The notes beneath the pieces are model-generated. The model saw only the letters and a program-made list of their open reading frames with translations, did no database searches and was not told the DNA's origin. DNA of 64,000 nucleotides from Sipunculus nudus (lineage: Eukaryota; Annelida; Sipuncula; Golfingiida; Sipunculidae). Position 1 is the stretch's first letter, and every line of letters begins with the position of its first letter. The stretch spans positions 2,193,318-2,257,317 of the forward strand of contig CM049314.1 in the NCBI GenBank assembly GCA_026874595.1, read 5' to 3'. Positions 19,280 to 32,558 of the stretch are shown piece by piece. The translations under genes were made by a program, and so were the position numbers.

Positions 19280-20345
19280 CCACAAAATCCAGAAAGCCGT
19301 CCAAGTTGTATACATATGCAAAATTTAAGGCAGATAAGTCAAACCACTACATGTATATGAGTGATTTTAGCCCGTGGCAGACAAACAGATGGACGCTGAG
19401 CAAAAATGGTTGCAGGTGACGCCACCAGTTTTGCGTATGATAAAGAGCTATGTGAGAACTATACACATGCAAAACTTTGGCCCAATCGGTCAAACTGTTC
19501 CCAAGATATGAGCTTGGATGTCTGCTGCATAAACTAGAATGCAGGTGGCGCCACCTGTCATAAAATCAAGAGAGCTGTCGGAAATGTATAAACCTGCAAA
19601 CTTTTAGGCAGATATGTCAAACCACTGCCGAGATATGAGTGATTTTATCCCATGGCAGACAAACAGACAGGAGCTGTGCAAAAATGGCTGCAGGTGGCGC
19701 CACCAGTTTTGGGTTTGATAAAGAGCTATGTGAGATCTATACACATGCAAAATTTTGGCCCAATCGGTCAAACGGTTCCCGAGATATGAGCTTAGATGTC
19801 TGCAGCGTAAACGTGAATGTAGGTGGCGCCACCTGTCATAAAATCAGAAAAGCTATCCAGGATGTATACCCATGCCGAATTTCAGGTGAATTAGTCAAGT
19901 CACTGCAGAGATATGAGTGATTTTAACCCAAGGCAGACAAACAGATGGACACTGTGCAAACATGGTTGCAGGTGGCGCCACCATTTTTAGTGTATGTTAT
20001 AAAGCTCTCCAAGGGCTATATTTGTGCAAAAGAATTTTCCTGATCGGTCAAACGGTTCCCGAGATATGAGCTTGGATGTCTGCAGCGTAAACATGAATGT
20101 AGGTGGCGCCACCTGTCATAACATCAGAAAAGCTATCCAGGATGTTTACGCATGCCGAATTTCAGGTGAATTAGTCAAGTCACTGCAGAGATATGAGTGA
20201 TTTTAACCCAAGGCAGACAAACAGATGGACACTGTGCAAACATGGTTGCAGGTGGCGCCACCATTTTTGGTGTATGTTATAAAGCTCTCCAAGGGCTACA
20301 TTTGTGCAAAGAAATTTTCCTGATCGGTCAAACGGTTCCCGAGAT
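19280..20345 (+). repeat. Tandem array, ~278-bp unit, about four copies
   Basis: TTGCAGGTGGCGCCACC or a variant recurs at about 19411, 19689, 19967 and 20246. Each unit also has a second GGTGGCGCCACC half a unit away, AATCGGTCAAACGGTTCCC and GAGATATGAGC. The last two full units are almost identical. The array ends in ACAAACGGACGCAGAG. A long C run (19265-19278) is just before it. Confidence 0.85.
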
Positions 20346-21714
20346 ATGTGGGTTTATGTGTGGAAACAGACGCACAAACGGACGCAGAGCGCAGAGGAAA
20401 GGTCAGAGGTCAAAACAAAATCGGGGCGCAGCAGTTCACATGTGACCCGAACATAATCCCGGGTTTCGAAAAATTCCGCCCAGCGGTTACGGAGGAGTTC
20501 TCCGGACACCTACGCGGCGGCGGCGTGCAGCTGAAAACATAGTATCCGCAAAACTCTGTTTTGGCGGATACAACTAAACCAGAACGATCACCGGATAAAG
20601 CCCAGCCCAATAACTTGACACAGCGTATGTACTATGACCAAATAAATAGAGAACGCATCTCTTGAATAAGAAATATCAACACCCTACTGTTGCAGGGAGG
20701 TTGTTTTCTATCCGTAATTTATTTTTATTCTCACTAAATGACATATTTAGTATGTTGTTGGGAATTATTGACCTCGTGCTAATTCATACAGTCTTCTTTT
20801 GCCCGGTAATTTCAAAGGTACCCAGGAAAGTCGTGGTCTACACACGATTAAAATAACTAAACCAGAATCATCACTGGATAACGCTCAGCCCCTTAACTCG
20901 ACACCCTCCTTTCTGGCACGCAAATTGCAATATTCAAGGGAGTTGGCCTCTAATGAAAAAAAGCGAGAGATGATTTGCCGACACTATACTTTGCACGATA
21001 ATGTATGCAACGTACGATGTTTCTAAAAGTAACCTTTCAGTTTAGAAATCGATTATTTAATTTTGTGATTACTTTTCTGTTCATTTGAGCATTGTCATGG
21101 TTATATGAACATTAAGCTGCACATAAATACTTAAACGTGAATAATCAAATTACCTGCGTTACCTGACATTAACAATGTTATGAAATGGTCGGGGATTTCA
21201 CTAATCCAATTTAGAAATATAGATTATGAACGGGGTTTCGACACAGAAGGATTGTTCAAAACAAGGAAAGTCTCTGATTATTTTTGTAAATTATGGACAA
21301 ACATTGACGGTTTGTTTTTCTTTGTACAGCCATCAACTAGAAGGTTGCCCCATATCCCCGGTGTATTTGTCACATAAACTAAGTTTTTTTTGCCATGAGC
21401 TACTGCATTAAATAAATTATTTCCTTGGATCTTTTTAATCTCTTCATTCCGTTAGCTAATATGATATATACTTATGGTAAACCTAAATTTGTTTGTGCTT
21501 AATGCACCTATATAAGATTTGTATTGCCTTTTCTAATGAACAGCTCTGTTGAAGAGAGTATTGTGACACCAATCATTTACCAGTGGGATTAGTTAATATG
21601 GTAAACAGATTGATTAACATTAAGTGATTAACATTATTAATAGTACATCCTCCAGCTCGAACTTTGCATTTAAGAAATAAACAATCAATTTTGGGTTCAT
21701 CTATGCTGGGTCTG
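20346..21714. other. A-B spacer, no recognised gene
   Basis: A GC-richer block (20400-20630) and a direct repeat with core AACTAAACCAGAA and GATAA.GC.CAGCCC at about 20574-20626 and 20858-20912. Short ORFs here show no known motif. Confidence 0.4.
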
Positions 21715-22021
21715 TTATAAATGAATGTGCAATCCTGGAGAAGTAAACTGCATATTATTAAAAAAGGAGTTGGATATAGTGGCTATAACTGAAACATATC
21801 TAAGAGAATGAGATCTTGTCATATTTCCTGATTTGACGCCGGATATCATTTTTTTGCAACCGATTGAAGCTTTCAACACTATTGAGACAACTTTTTCTAC
21901 GAGCAGTAAGAATTTTCGGTCACTGGTGATTTATAGACCATCACCTCCCATAAAAAAGACAGGTGACGGCGGCACAGTAACACAGAGTAGAATGTTTGCT
22001 AGAGAATGTGCTTGTTGGTGA
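21715..22021 (+). pseudogene. LINE endonuclease (APE-type) fragment
   Basis: The translation contains LDIVAITETYL, the conserved catalytic-region motif of AP-type endonucleases in non-LTR retrotransposons, then FNTIETTFSTSSKNFRSLVI and YRPSPP, which matches the later conserved YRPP motif. A stop follows ETYLRE, and the ORF ends at 22021. No RT follows. A 5' remnant of a Jockey/CR1-type LINE. Confidence 0.6.
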
Positions 22022-22374
22022 CTTAAGCGGTGCTTGTTAGTAAGTCTTATCTGATTCTGGCTGTTTCTGTGAACACTTTAATGCATTTTACATAGCTGAT
22101 TACGGATTACACACATTTTAGTGAAATAATTGATAAAGCTCCAAAAAATCATTGTCACCCTGGATGTGAATTTTCAGGTTCTTTTCAGTCAGTCAAAATA
22201 AATGTAGACGATTTCGTGGGAGAGCTACCGACTTCCGCATCATGAGGATAAAAACTGCCCCTGCCGTTACATACTGAAAGGCATTACCTTAAATTGGTAA
22301 TGTCCGTCAAGCGTTACGAATGCCGTTTTGTCTCCAATTTTCTCCGACATCAGAATCTGCAAGATTCGTCAGAT

Positions 22375-22635
22375 CTAGCTTTGTAAAAACAGGCCTTTGG
22401 AAACTTCCATGAATAATGTTTTCGGTTCCAGAATTGGTTCTGGATCGAAAACGACCGACTGATGCAACCTACGGTAGTCGATCACGAACGAAATCTTTCC
22501 GTCTGGCTTACGCAGCATGGTACAGGGTGACGCAAAACTCGACTCCGACATCCCAATTATGACTATTTCTAACATCTCGTTGATTACCGATCGCATGGTC
22601 TCTCTAAACTCGAACTGAACACGATACGGTTTCAA
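22375..22635 (-). pseudogene. Ty3/Gypsy reverse transcriptase fragment
   Basis: 86 residues with SESSFASPCTMLRKPDGK and ISFVIDYRRLHQ, the first conserved blocks of Gypsy RT (SPWASPVVLVKKKDG...CIDYRKLN). The rest is missing. It is a different lineage from the 9553-13614 pol and lies where exon 1 of copy B would be expected. Confidence 0.8.
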
Positions 22636-23589
22636 CTTCTCGGCTGTATCCGACTTGAGTCGATTGTTTAATTCTAATTCTATATTTTTTTCTGTGTATG
22701 GTTATGCTATATTACACATTAAGTGAAGGTGTTCTCTAATTAACCTGGCTAATTAGTCTGCAAAATGTAGTCTATACTTAATCTTAATTAATTTTAGATC
22801 TGGATGGAAGGAGAAAACGAAGAAACATTCGATTAATTCAATACATATACATGTATCAGTCTTAATGTTGTCTGGCCGTTTCTCTGCCATATAAAACAGT
22901 TTCTACATGTGCATCGTATATAAATGACTCGTCCTTGTAAATATTACTATTCCGTAACAAGTTCTATGTTACCAGGGAGTATGCTTGGGGCGTTGGTAAG
23001 TAGGTATCTTGCTACAGTTAATAAAGTTAATAGTATGAAAAAGTGAAAAAAAATGACAATATGGCACAGATAATATTTGGCAAACTGATATAGATCCCTT
23101 TGTGATACCATTGAAAAGGGAAAATGAATACATAAATCGCTACTTTAGAAATGCAAGAATACTTCCTGTGTGGAAACCAATGTTTTTCCATCAGCTGTGT
23201 GTTTAACCTAACCCCCCCCCCCCCTCCATCCCAGGGGATTATGCCTTGTCACAGCTATTGGTACAAACAGACGTACATTTACTGGTATTCAGGGGAACTT
23301 AAATATCTTAATATCAGAGCGATCACTGCTCAATGGGTTATTTAACGTAACCAATAATATATCAGCGGAATATGATGCAGGTCCAAGCGTTGGTACAAGG
23401 TCACTGTTTTACAAACGTTGCTGCATGTTGTCATTGTTGTAACAAATCAAGAATGACCATTTTATAACATGAAAAAAAAGCCAGCATCGATTGTTCACAA
23501 TACAAATATAGGGAATTTCAGTTTAATTTAATAACTTTTTTTTAATTAAACACTTCATAAAGTTAATATTCGTAAAACAATAATAACAA

Positions 23590-23905
23590 GGGACCAGAAC
23601 TAGTAAGTCTCCCGCCTGTTGTAGAAATAGTTGAAAAAAATGAACATTTTAGCATTATCGCCGCTGTGACCTTGTACAATTCGTCTAGCTCATCCATGTT
23701 CGAACTTGACCGAGCCCTTGATCAGATGCATGAACGCTACAAGTATGGTGATTATATTCTTTTTGGGTTATTGCGTTAACATACCTGTGCCGGAAGAACG
23801 GCTTAACGGGCAGAAAGACGCAAGGACGCTCACCATTTCTGTGTCCCCCACCAACGGCGCCTTCGGCGACGGCCTGGGACAACAAACACTGTCTCCAAAC
23901 GTTTT
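23590..23905 (+). repeat. GACG-type module in intron 1 of copy B
   Basis: Counterpart of 2690-3260. It has TGTGACCTTG, a GGCAGAAAGACG tract and a tail with the hairpin GGCGCC TTC GGCG inside arms CCCCCACC and GGCCTGGG. Confidence 0.55.
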
Positions 23906-24779
23906 CATTAATTTTAATCACATATTATAGGTCGGTATACAGTTATTCACTTTGGCTTACATTAAAAAGAGTTTGTGCAATCCTTGAACTGCTTTCCTCC
24001 TAACAAAATAGCCGCATTACATACCTGTCAGACTCAAGGGAGGAGAAGCTATGTGGCCTTAATATACACCAACATACGCTCTCTCCTTGATACAGAAGCG
24101 TGTTTTCCGACAGATGGCGCTGCGGTAGCTCCTTTGAAAAACTTTTTGAACTTTCTCTTAATTGATGGAGATATAAGAAAATTACCAGCTCAGGACACAT
24201 TTTGCATCAAAACGTAGAGTTCAAGGCCACAAACGTACATATCCGAAGCATTCCGTCAAAAGTCCAGGGCGACCCGGGTCAATGTTCACACACAAACATA
24301 TAGATAGATACATATTTATATACACATTTAAAGTAATATAATATTCATATCTTTTCCTTTTCCTAGGGAATGCAAGGTATTTATTTTGATGTAATAAACA
24401 TAATGACTGAAATCACATTGTTACAAAAACAAAAGACATAATACTTCAGGGACTGATGAAGTATCTTAGAAAGGGGATTAATAACAGCGGGAATAAAATT
24501 GTGCGAGACCCAAAATCTGACGCCCCAGGCACCCTGCTCTCATTCAGCCCATGAATAACAGACATATCCTAATAAATAAAACCTTTAACAAAGAACAAAA
24601 TTTCTGCTTTTAAATACTAACATATAATAATTAAACTACTAATTTTAACAAGTGACCCATGGATCATGACGCTCAGCTGACTGGGAAGAGATTCGCAAAA
24701 GGAAATTTTATCATCTGAATGTGTAGTATATACCCATTCAGCTAAGCATCAGACAGATTAACCAACAGGTCAAGATTGT

Positions 24780-26345
24780 GTCTGTATTTATATATCTCAA
24801 AAATAGAGAAAAAATGCGTAAAAATACAGGTGGCACCACCAGTCTGCAGAAACTGATGAAACACTCCATAATCAATATCCATGCAAAGAATCATGGTGAT
24901 CTCTGCATTAGTTGTTCAGATACTTCAGCTTTTGTATCAAATTGTCCATTATTCTGAGGGATACTTCGGAGTCTTATAGCTTGAAGGATATGGACAACAG
25001 CGACATAATTTCAGGTTTCCACAGACACTTATCATGGGCCTTCTTGCATGACAAGAATGAAGATGCTAGGTCCAGTTGTTATGATTTGTGCCCTTTTAAC
25101 ACATGTTCATATCTTTAAAAGTCTCAAAAATAGAGAAAACGATTCGTAAAAAATTGAAAAATACAGGTGGCGCCACCAGTCTGCAGAAACCGATGAAACA
25201 TCTCTTGATCAATATGTATGCCAAAATCATGATTATCAGTGATGTAGTAAATGAGTTACTGCAGATTTGTATCATTATTCTTTGAGGTATTTTGGAGTGC
25301 CATAGCGCAAAGGATATGGGTAACAGAGACCTAATTTCAAGTTTCCATAGAAATTTTTCATGGGTCTCCCTGTGTGTCAAGAATGAAGATTCTAGGTCGC
25401 GTCGTTACGATTTGTACCCTGTTGACACATAACTACATCCTTAAAGGATTAAAAAAATAGAGAAAAAATTGTAAACATTTGAAAAAATACAGGAGGCATC
25501 ACCAGTCTGCAGGAACTGATGAAACACCTCTTGATCAATATGTATGCCAAAAATCATGACCATCAGTGTTGTAGTTATTGAGACGTTGCAATTTTTTTTA
25601 TGAAATTTTCCATTTTTCTCGGGGGTAATTGGGAGCCCCGCAGCTCAAAGGATATGGGTAACAGAGACCTTATTTCAGGTTTCCATGGAGACTTTTCATA
25701 GGTCTCTAACTGTGTCAAAAATGAAGATTCTAGGTCCAGTCTTTACGATTTGTGCCCTGTTAACAGATGTTCACATTTTTAAAGGTCTCAAAATAGAGAA
25801 AACAATTCGAAAAAAAATCGAAAAATAAAGGTAGCGCCACCAGTCTGCAGAAACTAAACTGATGAAACATCTCATGATCAATATGTATGCCAAAAATCAT
25901 GACCATCAGTGATGTAGTTAATGAGATATTGAACTTTTTGTATGAAATTTTTTACTATTTTGGGGTATACTTTGGGCCCCCATAGCTAAAAGAATATGGG
26001 CAACAGTGACCTAATTTCTGGTTTCCATAGAGACTTTTCAAAGGTCTCTCAGTGTGTCAAGAATGAAATTCTAGGTCCAGTCTTTACGATTTGTGCCCTG
26101 TTAATTTTTGACTATTCCGGGGAGTACTTTGGGGCCCTATTGCTCGAAGGATATGGGTAACAGAGACCTAATTTCTGGTTTCCAAGGAGATTTTTTATGG
26201 ACCTCTCAGAATGTCAAGTTACAAGATAAGATTCTAGGTCCAGCGGTCACGATTTGTGCCTGGATAACGGACAGACAGGCGGACAGACGGACGACGGAAA
26301 AAAGAGTGATCGCTATAGCTCAGATGACTTACAGTCAGCTGAGCT
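24780..26345 (+). repeat. Tandem array, ~330-bp units, inverted copy of the intron 3 family
   Basis: The core GGTGGCGCCACCAGTCTGCA or a variant recurs at about 24831, 25166, 25490 and 25830, with ATGAAACA, GATCAATATG and TAACAGAGACCTAATTTC at fixed spacing. The array ends in ACGGACAGACAGGCGGACAG and then an imperfect hairpin with arms TAGCTCAG and CTGAGCTA (about 26316-26346). Confidence 0.85.
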
Positions 26346-27184
26346 AAAAATGCCCAAGGTACAGGACCGCATAATAGACATGATAGTTACATTTTACAGT
26401 CATATTTGTTAATAACGTGATTTCTGTGATCCATGCACTTGCCATACAAGACATACCAGACGCTGATTAGCATACCTCTGAGACTAAATTAATCCGCACC
26501 ACAAAATATGCCAGTAATTCTGAATTCGAAATGGTCTCGACTTTGAGTTATATATCATTAAAATAACACTAAAAATTTTGGAATGAAGCTAAGTGTTCGT
26601 AATTGATTCTGTAATATTTCAGGTGAGCATGTTCATACCATAGGTATTCACATCCGTTCTATTATTTACATAGAAAAGTCACTCTGAGTTAATAAATATA
26701 TTTTATTAGAAACCTTAGCTATAGTCTACAAGAAACCTTACTGATATTCAATAGAAACGACAGAGACGTTATAATGGCCAGTTAGTCCATGGCGCCACGA
26801 TAACAGCATATCAACAATACCCAGTTGTAGGCCAAAGCGTTCCATAATGAGTAATTATGTAATATGTCAAGGAACTACGTACCTTTGCCATGTCGGATGT
26901 ACATTTATGTCTAAAATGGTTGTTTTATTGTATTTAAAGGATAATTCAAACTTGGTTTAAATTGTGTTTATACTGTTTCTGTGCACTCATGCGTAACGCA
27001 CCTGCGTTACTCGCGGGAAGTTGCGCACGCACCTCCAGTTACCTGGGCCACGTCTTCATGCATTGCTACCATTTAGCACTTTGCGCTTGTCAACTGCTTT
27101 TGAGTGTTGTGGAATTTTCTACGCCCCTAGTCAATCATTCTACTGTATATTATTTTTAGTCGTCACTTGTTTTTATACGCGTAC
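26346..27184 (+). other. Unrecognised intron 1 sequence, copy B
   Basis: AT-rich then moderately GC-rich near 26990-27080. No motif, repeat or convincing ORF seen. Confidence 0.4.
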
Positions 27185-28427
27185 CACACAGCATCACATG
27201 ATGGCAGACGAAGAAAAAGATGTCTTCAAAATCAACCAAGAACAGTCGACAGTTTTGATTGGGCGCATGGGCCGCCATTGTTGGTTTGACCAAGAAGACC
27301 ATCGCGGTTTTCCGTAAGGAAGACCTTACCTCTGTGGACGCGCTAGGATTACTAAGTGAAAGGGTCGTCTTAGACCTGTCCCTCACGCTGGGCCAACGGA
27401 TATTTAATGGACGCTAAACGCGTTTAGATAATAGCAGTGTGGAAAAACCCCGTGAAAGCGTATGTAACCCTGTGGAAAGCCAGTCTGTAAGGGACCTGCA
27501 AGCCTGACAATTCTCGACATCAGGGGACAGAATGCCCATTTAAAATCGGCAGGTAAGGTCTTTGATGATTTCTTTGTCCAAGATGCAAATATACCCACTA
27601 CAAAAGATATTCCTAATGCAAGCAATAATCCCTGGTCATACAGCGAGGCACTAAAGGACCCTTTAGATCCAAGATCAATTCTGACTGTTAAAGCAAGTAA
27701 AAACAATGTCGTGCATATCTCAGAATTTTTACCAGATCGTATTAGAAAACGTATCAGGGGCGTAGAAGGGGTAAGGCTTTGTATGATCAAAGCGACACAT
27801 TGGTTAGAGCCGATGACGATCATCCATACAGTGGTATTACTATAGAAGAATCGTCTGCAGCAAACTGTGGCCTTATGTCGCATCTTCTCAATATTGTCGA
27901 TCTTCATGTTACAGACATTGATTATTATCTAGCTTATACTACACAAATCTATCGAACATGGAACTGCAACTACTCGGGCAGGCTAAATACAGTGATCGTA
28001 AGCCGTTAATTCAAAATCGTTCAGGCAGCTCCAAATAGCCAGGTAGTGTACAGAAACGGAGAAAACCCGAGTGCAGATTGTTTAAAATTCGGAATGGAAA
28101 TGGCCCTTTTGGTGATTCGTGTAAATTTCTGCATGTAAATGATGACAAGAAGGGAGCTGGTGCAGAAGCACGATTTTCTCTTTAAAAAAGATATGTAAAT
28201 ACCCAGGAATCATTAAGGTTAGCAGCTTGGGAGTTGTTGTCAAATTAGGACCAGGACAGACCTTATATTTTCAGTGGGGTACGCGAAGGCTTTCATAGGC
28301 TCGGCCAATCCGTTGATGTTAACAAAGCCGTTGAGATTGAAAATTATAAATCCGCAACTGCGCCCTCTATTGCAAATCGGGTTGAAGCCCAAGTAATAGA
28401 AAACTGGACAACGGCCAATATCACATT

Positions 28428-29045
28428 GTGAATTACACACCACCCATTTTCTCAGCATTAGGGACTGTTCCTAAGAAAGGGTGTTCAAAATCTCGTATAA
28501 TTCATGACTGTAGCAGACCACCTGGGGAGGCGCTTAATGACTTTGCGTATAAAGACCCCTTCAAATATCAGTCAGTTCAAGACGCTATAGATCTAGTCAC
28601 GGAAGGTTCGTTCCTTGCCAAAGTAGATCTCTCCAATGCTTACCTCGTGGTTAGAATTCGCCCAGAGGATTATGCTGCCACAGGCCTTAAGTGGACATTT
28701 TCAGGAAATTCCAGACCCACATACATGATTGATAAACGCTTACCCTTCGGTGCTCGCAAATCTGCTTACATTTTCAATACACTCACACAAGCTGTAAGGC
28801 GTATTCTTTCCAACCAGGGTCTCCCGAACATTGTGGCCTATCTGGACGATTTTTGTTTTGTTGAAAAATCCTACGAGGAGTGCACGCGAATAATGACTCA
28901 ACTCATGCGTGTTCTTCGATTTTTGGGGTTCAGGATTAATTACCAAATGGTGAAAGGGACAACCCAGTGTCTAACGTTTCTGGGATTGTACCTGGACAGC
29001 CGCTGTTTGACAATCTCCCTTCCAAATGACAAGGTAATGGAATAG
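28428..29045 (+). pseudogene. DIRS-like reverse transcriptase
   Basis: 205 residues. ALGTVPKKGCSKSRIIHDCS matches the first DIRS RT block, and FLAKVDLSNAYL, RLPFGARKSAYIF and the active-site YLDDF (28839-28853) follow in order. FLGLYLDS near the end is also typical. It ends in a premature stop. Confidence 0.85.
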
Positions 29046-29171
29046 CATGAATCCCTTAATCATATTTACCGCAGAGTCAAAGTGTCAAAGAAATTACTGA
29101 TGCGTCACGCTGGGCAATTGAACTGGGCCACACAATGTGTGTAAGGAGGTCGTTTTCATTTACGACGACTC

Positions 29172-29567
29172 TTGGACAAAATTAAATCTTTGCAAAAACC
29201 ATGGCACAGAACGCGCGTAACAAATGAAATGAAGTTAGACATTGCTTGGTGGCTTAACTTCATGAAGCACTTTAATGGTAAGACTCCGGTGGTGGATAGC
29301 CGCCCTGCTGAGCCTGTCTCCATTGACGCGTGCCGCGAAGCCGCCGATGCCTTTTTCATGGGAGATTTTGTTTATACGAGGTGGGAGCGCAAATTGCTTG
29401 TGGCAAGCGATTTGTGCATTAATTATAAAGAGGTCCTGGCCCTTGAACCTACAGTGCGGAGGTGGGCCCCCTATTGGACAAATACTTTATTTGTCCAAAG
29501 TGACAACAAGTGTGCGGTCTCTATTATAAATAAATGTAGTGCAAAAGACAAAAGAAAATGTTTGTAG
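29172..29567 (+). pseudogene. DIRS-like RNase H
   Basis: 131 residues with SIDACREAADAFFMGDFVY, where DAC replaces the usual DAS, then NYKEVLALEPTVRRWAPYW and VQSDNKCAVSIINK, the E and D blocks of DIRS RNase H. In a different frame from the RT. Confidence 0.7.
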
Positions 29568-29570
29568 GGG

Positions 29571-30972
29571 ATTAAAAAAAAATTCGCACGTTCAGGAGCC
29601 AGCCTTATTTCCATGATGTGTGTGTGCGTACAAATGCCTGGAGGGCGCAAGACAACGGATGTGAATGACGTAGGCAGGACATGTGCACATAAGCCAAGTG
29701 GTGTAAACAAGCAAAAGGGAGGAATCATGACGGATACGAGCATGTTAAATTGCGTAAAGGAAGGATAAATTGTACATTATTACAGGGTAAGAGGTACATG
29801 GGAAGGATATAGGATACCATTAACTTACAAAGGAGTAAACTGGATATATTATTTCAACGTTTCACATGTAACCGTGGTGTCTTAACGTGTCCAGAACAGC
29901 AGCCTGAATTCTAGACTTGTACCAAATTGGGGAAGAGACACCACTTAAAAAAACTAATAGTTAGAAATCTTTTGACATTTTTAATATATTACTTAAAACA
30001 GAAAGGTAAATACAATATGTATACCGGGTATTAACAGGAAATAGATCGATACATGTATCTATTATACTTTATATAATGGGCAATTTTGGTATAATCAGGT
30101 AATACGCAATGTAATTAAAGATATTTGTTCTTAACTACAGCATAAATAAGCTTTAATGTTATGATTATACATCTGCAGACTAGATCTGGCTGGGGTTTTA
30201 TTCCATGTATGTGTATGCCTGATGAGCCCCGTCATACACACATACACACAAGCACACAAACACGTGTGTTTGTTATTTAAATGAGTTGTAGCATTCATGG
30301 TTCCCTATACTGCCAGGCTGTGCCTAGCTGTAAAATACATGCTACTATGGATATGCAAAGTTCGAAAGTCATTTTGTAAGGGGGGGGGGGGGCAATTAGA
30401 CTACAGCACCGCACTGCGCAGCAAAGGGCTGCGGGCGTTAGGTGTAGCGCGGCTTTTTGTTCATTATAGTGTTCACTTTTTAGTGCTCCTTTTTTATGGC
30501 ATCTATCCTGTTTACAGCAGTATATCGAAAGCAGGCGGCAAGCTGCTTTATCATATTAATACTCAGCGGAGCGTGTTGTCTTAATATTATCATATCTAAC
30601 ACGTGTAAACAAGCAATCATGTTTACAAGCGAGTCACTGCACCCATATTGCTCTGATAATGTCAGCCCAGATCTTTATAAAAGCATTTGAATGGGAAGAG
30701 TAACTTTTAACTCAAGTCAACAACCAAGCTCGCGGCCAATGAGTGTCACTGTATTTCGATATATCAGTGCACTCCGGTCATATGAGCTTCATCAGACCAC
30801 CGGCTAATGTATGAATAGTGCAACTAAATCGTCATCACAGATAAGCACAGATATTGTAACTCCAGACTAGTATGTCGTTCGGGGATGTTATTGATTCGGT
30901 AAAGTCTCTCATTAGGCAATTCATGTTTTCACAAAAACTGAAACAAAATTTGTTGATGCTAAAACTTACCAT
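29571..30972 (+). other. Intron 1 of copy B, right part
   Basis: Mostly aligns with copy C (29905-30480 with 59200-59700) and, at 30640-30960, with copy A 3650-3990. It holds a CA-rich stretch near 30230, a 13-nt G run (30380-30392) and TATAAAAG at 30676-30683. No gene. Confidence 0.5.
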
Positions 30973-31835
30973 TGTTACGAAACCTAATATCAACAGATCA
31001 CGTATGTGTGATGAACATAAATTTTGTAATGGAGTAAGAAATCAGATTCTGTAACACTAGGCAGCGTGAAATGTCTAGGGGAATGAATAAAGAAGTCAAT
31101 GTTTTTTTTGTTAACAAATAATCATAATTTATTCTTAAAACAACCCTAACATTACAATACACCAAATCAATACAATTACACAGTACAACAACAGTATAAC
31201 AGCAAATCTATATAATCACACAGCCTAATAAACAAAGGGCACAGTACCTGGATACCACCACTGTCACAGCGACAAGTCCTTTAAAATGTATAAGCCGGAT
31301 GAATAGTTCACACTAATTCACTCGGAGAATAACAGTCCAATGTAAAGCCCTTTTAACAATCCAGAAAATAAACTGAAGACCAAATAAGATTTGTCACAAA
31401 ATCCAGAAGAAAAACTGAAGAAAATCTATAATTGCCGCACTTATCGGAATAGGCCCCACAAACTGACATACACGATTCTGTATCCGCTAGAATATTCTCT
31501 CCCCTCCCTCTCGGCTCTAAAACACAGCGCCCCCCCCCCCCCCATTTATAACTTTTCCCTTTTCCAGCCGAGAACCTTCCATTGCTCGAACATTCTAAAG
31601 ATTCTAAAACAGTACACACGTTCAAAGAACATACCAGAACAAAGAACGCTGTGTATCTAGGGTTCAACCATTGCGGATTAAACCGAGCCTGCAACATCCG
31701 GCCAGGCGAGGCCGCTACAACACGAGCTACGCCTAGCACACAAACAAAATGCCAACAACACATGGAACATCCGTGTGCACAATAAAACAATCATCTGTAA
31801 GAACAATGCACACAATAAAAGGGGCACCAGTAACA
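30973..31835 (-). mobile_element. Solo LTR, 863 bp, minus strand
   Basis: Minus strand starts TGTTACTGGTG and ends CGTAACA. Homologous, in opposite orientation, to 61195-62098. Flanks CCAT (30969-30972) and CTAT (31836-31839) form a 4-bp target duplication with one mismatch; copy A has the empty site at 4009-4015 (TTCCATG). No internal retroelement genes, so a recombined single LTR. A 14-nt C run lies inside. Confidence 0.75.
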
Positions 31836-32338
31836 CTATGATAACGACGCCTTTTAAACTGAAGGCATGCTTTCAGCTCTAAAAGTGACCTTGATCTTAA
31901 ATAATTAAATGTTTGGTGAAAACTAAAAAAAATTGGTTTCCCAAAAATATGTGGAAAATTGATATTTAAAACCAGTGAGACCCTAGACCTTTGACTGTAC
32001 TGTCTTATGCAGACGTCCGGTGCCACTGTGAATCTCCCATCACTGCCACTTGAAAAGAGGGTGAGCATACAATGAAAATAAAACTAGTAAAGTTGATGAA
32101 TCATATATAATCAGAACTATATGGTCCACCATCAAATTTAGCATTTCGTTAATTTTTCAACCAGTATCATAATCTGTAGGTACGCGTCGGATTAACCCTC
32201 AATGTTAGGATACAGGACACAATTTGAATAGGGTATTGTTGCATCATTTAAAACCATATATAGCCTAGAGACAACCTGGTTATGTAGTTGAACATGTATA
32301 AAAGAAAGTGGTTATGCTAATTTCTTCTTTAACGACAG

Positions 32339-32558
32339 GCTTTTCCAGAGAGAGGGAACGGGGTAAGGGTATGCAGCGCCGCCTGTCGGTAGTTACAGCT
32401 GGGTCGTGGTCGCTGCCTCGTTCTTTCTTCAGTTCGTCGCCTTTGGAATAACTTTATCATCAGGTGTTCTTCATTGAATTATTGGATGTCTTCCAAGAGG
32501 GAAAGAGGGATAACCGCTTTTACTGGTTCTATCACAACAGGACAATTGTTTGGACTAT
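32339..32558 (+). pseudogene. MCT copy B exon 2, broken
   Basis: Same acceptor GACAG as A and C. TAA at 32364-32366, the signature changed from DGGYGW to VGSYSW, two bases missing near 32468, and the donor region changed from GGAACAGGTTTC to GGACTATTGTTTC, which removes the normal splice site. Confidence 0.85.

Larger units (their letters stand above)
27185..29570 (+). mobile_element. DIRS-like tyrosine-recombinase retroelement, decayed
   Basis: Pieces in order: a gag-like region with REDLTS-type text (KEDLTSVDALGLLSE, about 27317-27360), a C/H finger-like peptide near 28060-28140, RT at 28428-29045, and RNase H at 29172-29567. RT and RNase H have DIRS-type motifs rather than Gypsy ones. Several frameshifts and stops. 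No tyrosine recombinase, methylase-like domain or split repeats were found, so it is 3'-truncated or scrambled. Confidence 0.7.

Noticed and set aside
27404..27907. 167-codon minus-strand ORF
   Set aside because: Opposite strand of the decayed DIRS gag-like region; no recognisable motif.
31353..31790. 145-codon minus-strand ORF
   Set aside because: Lies wholly inside a solo LTR and is not kept in the sister LTR; composition is not protein-like.
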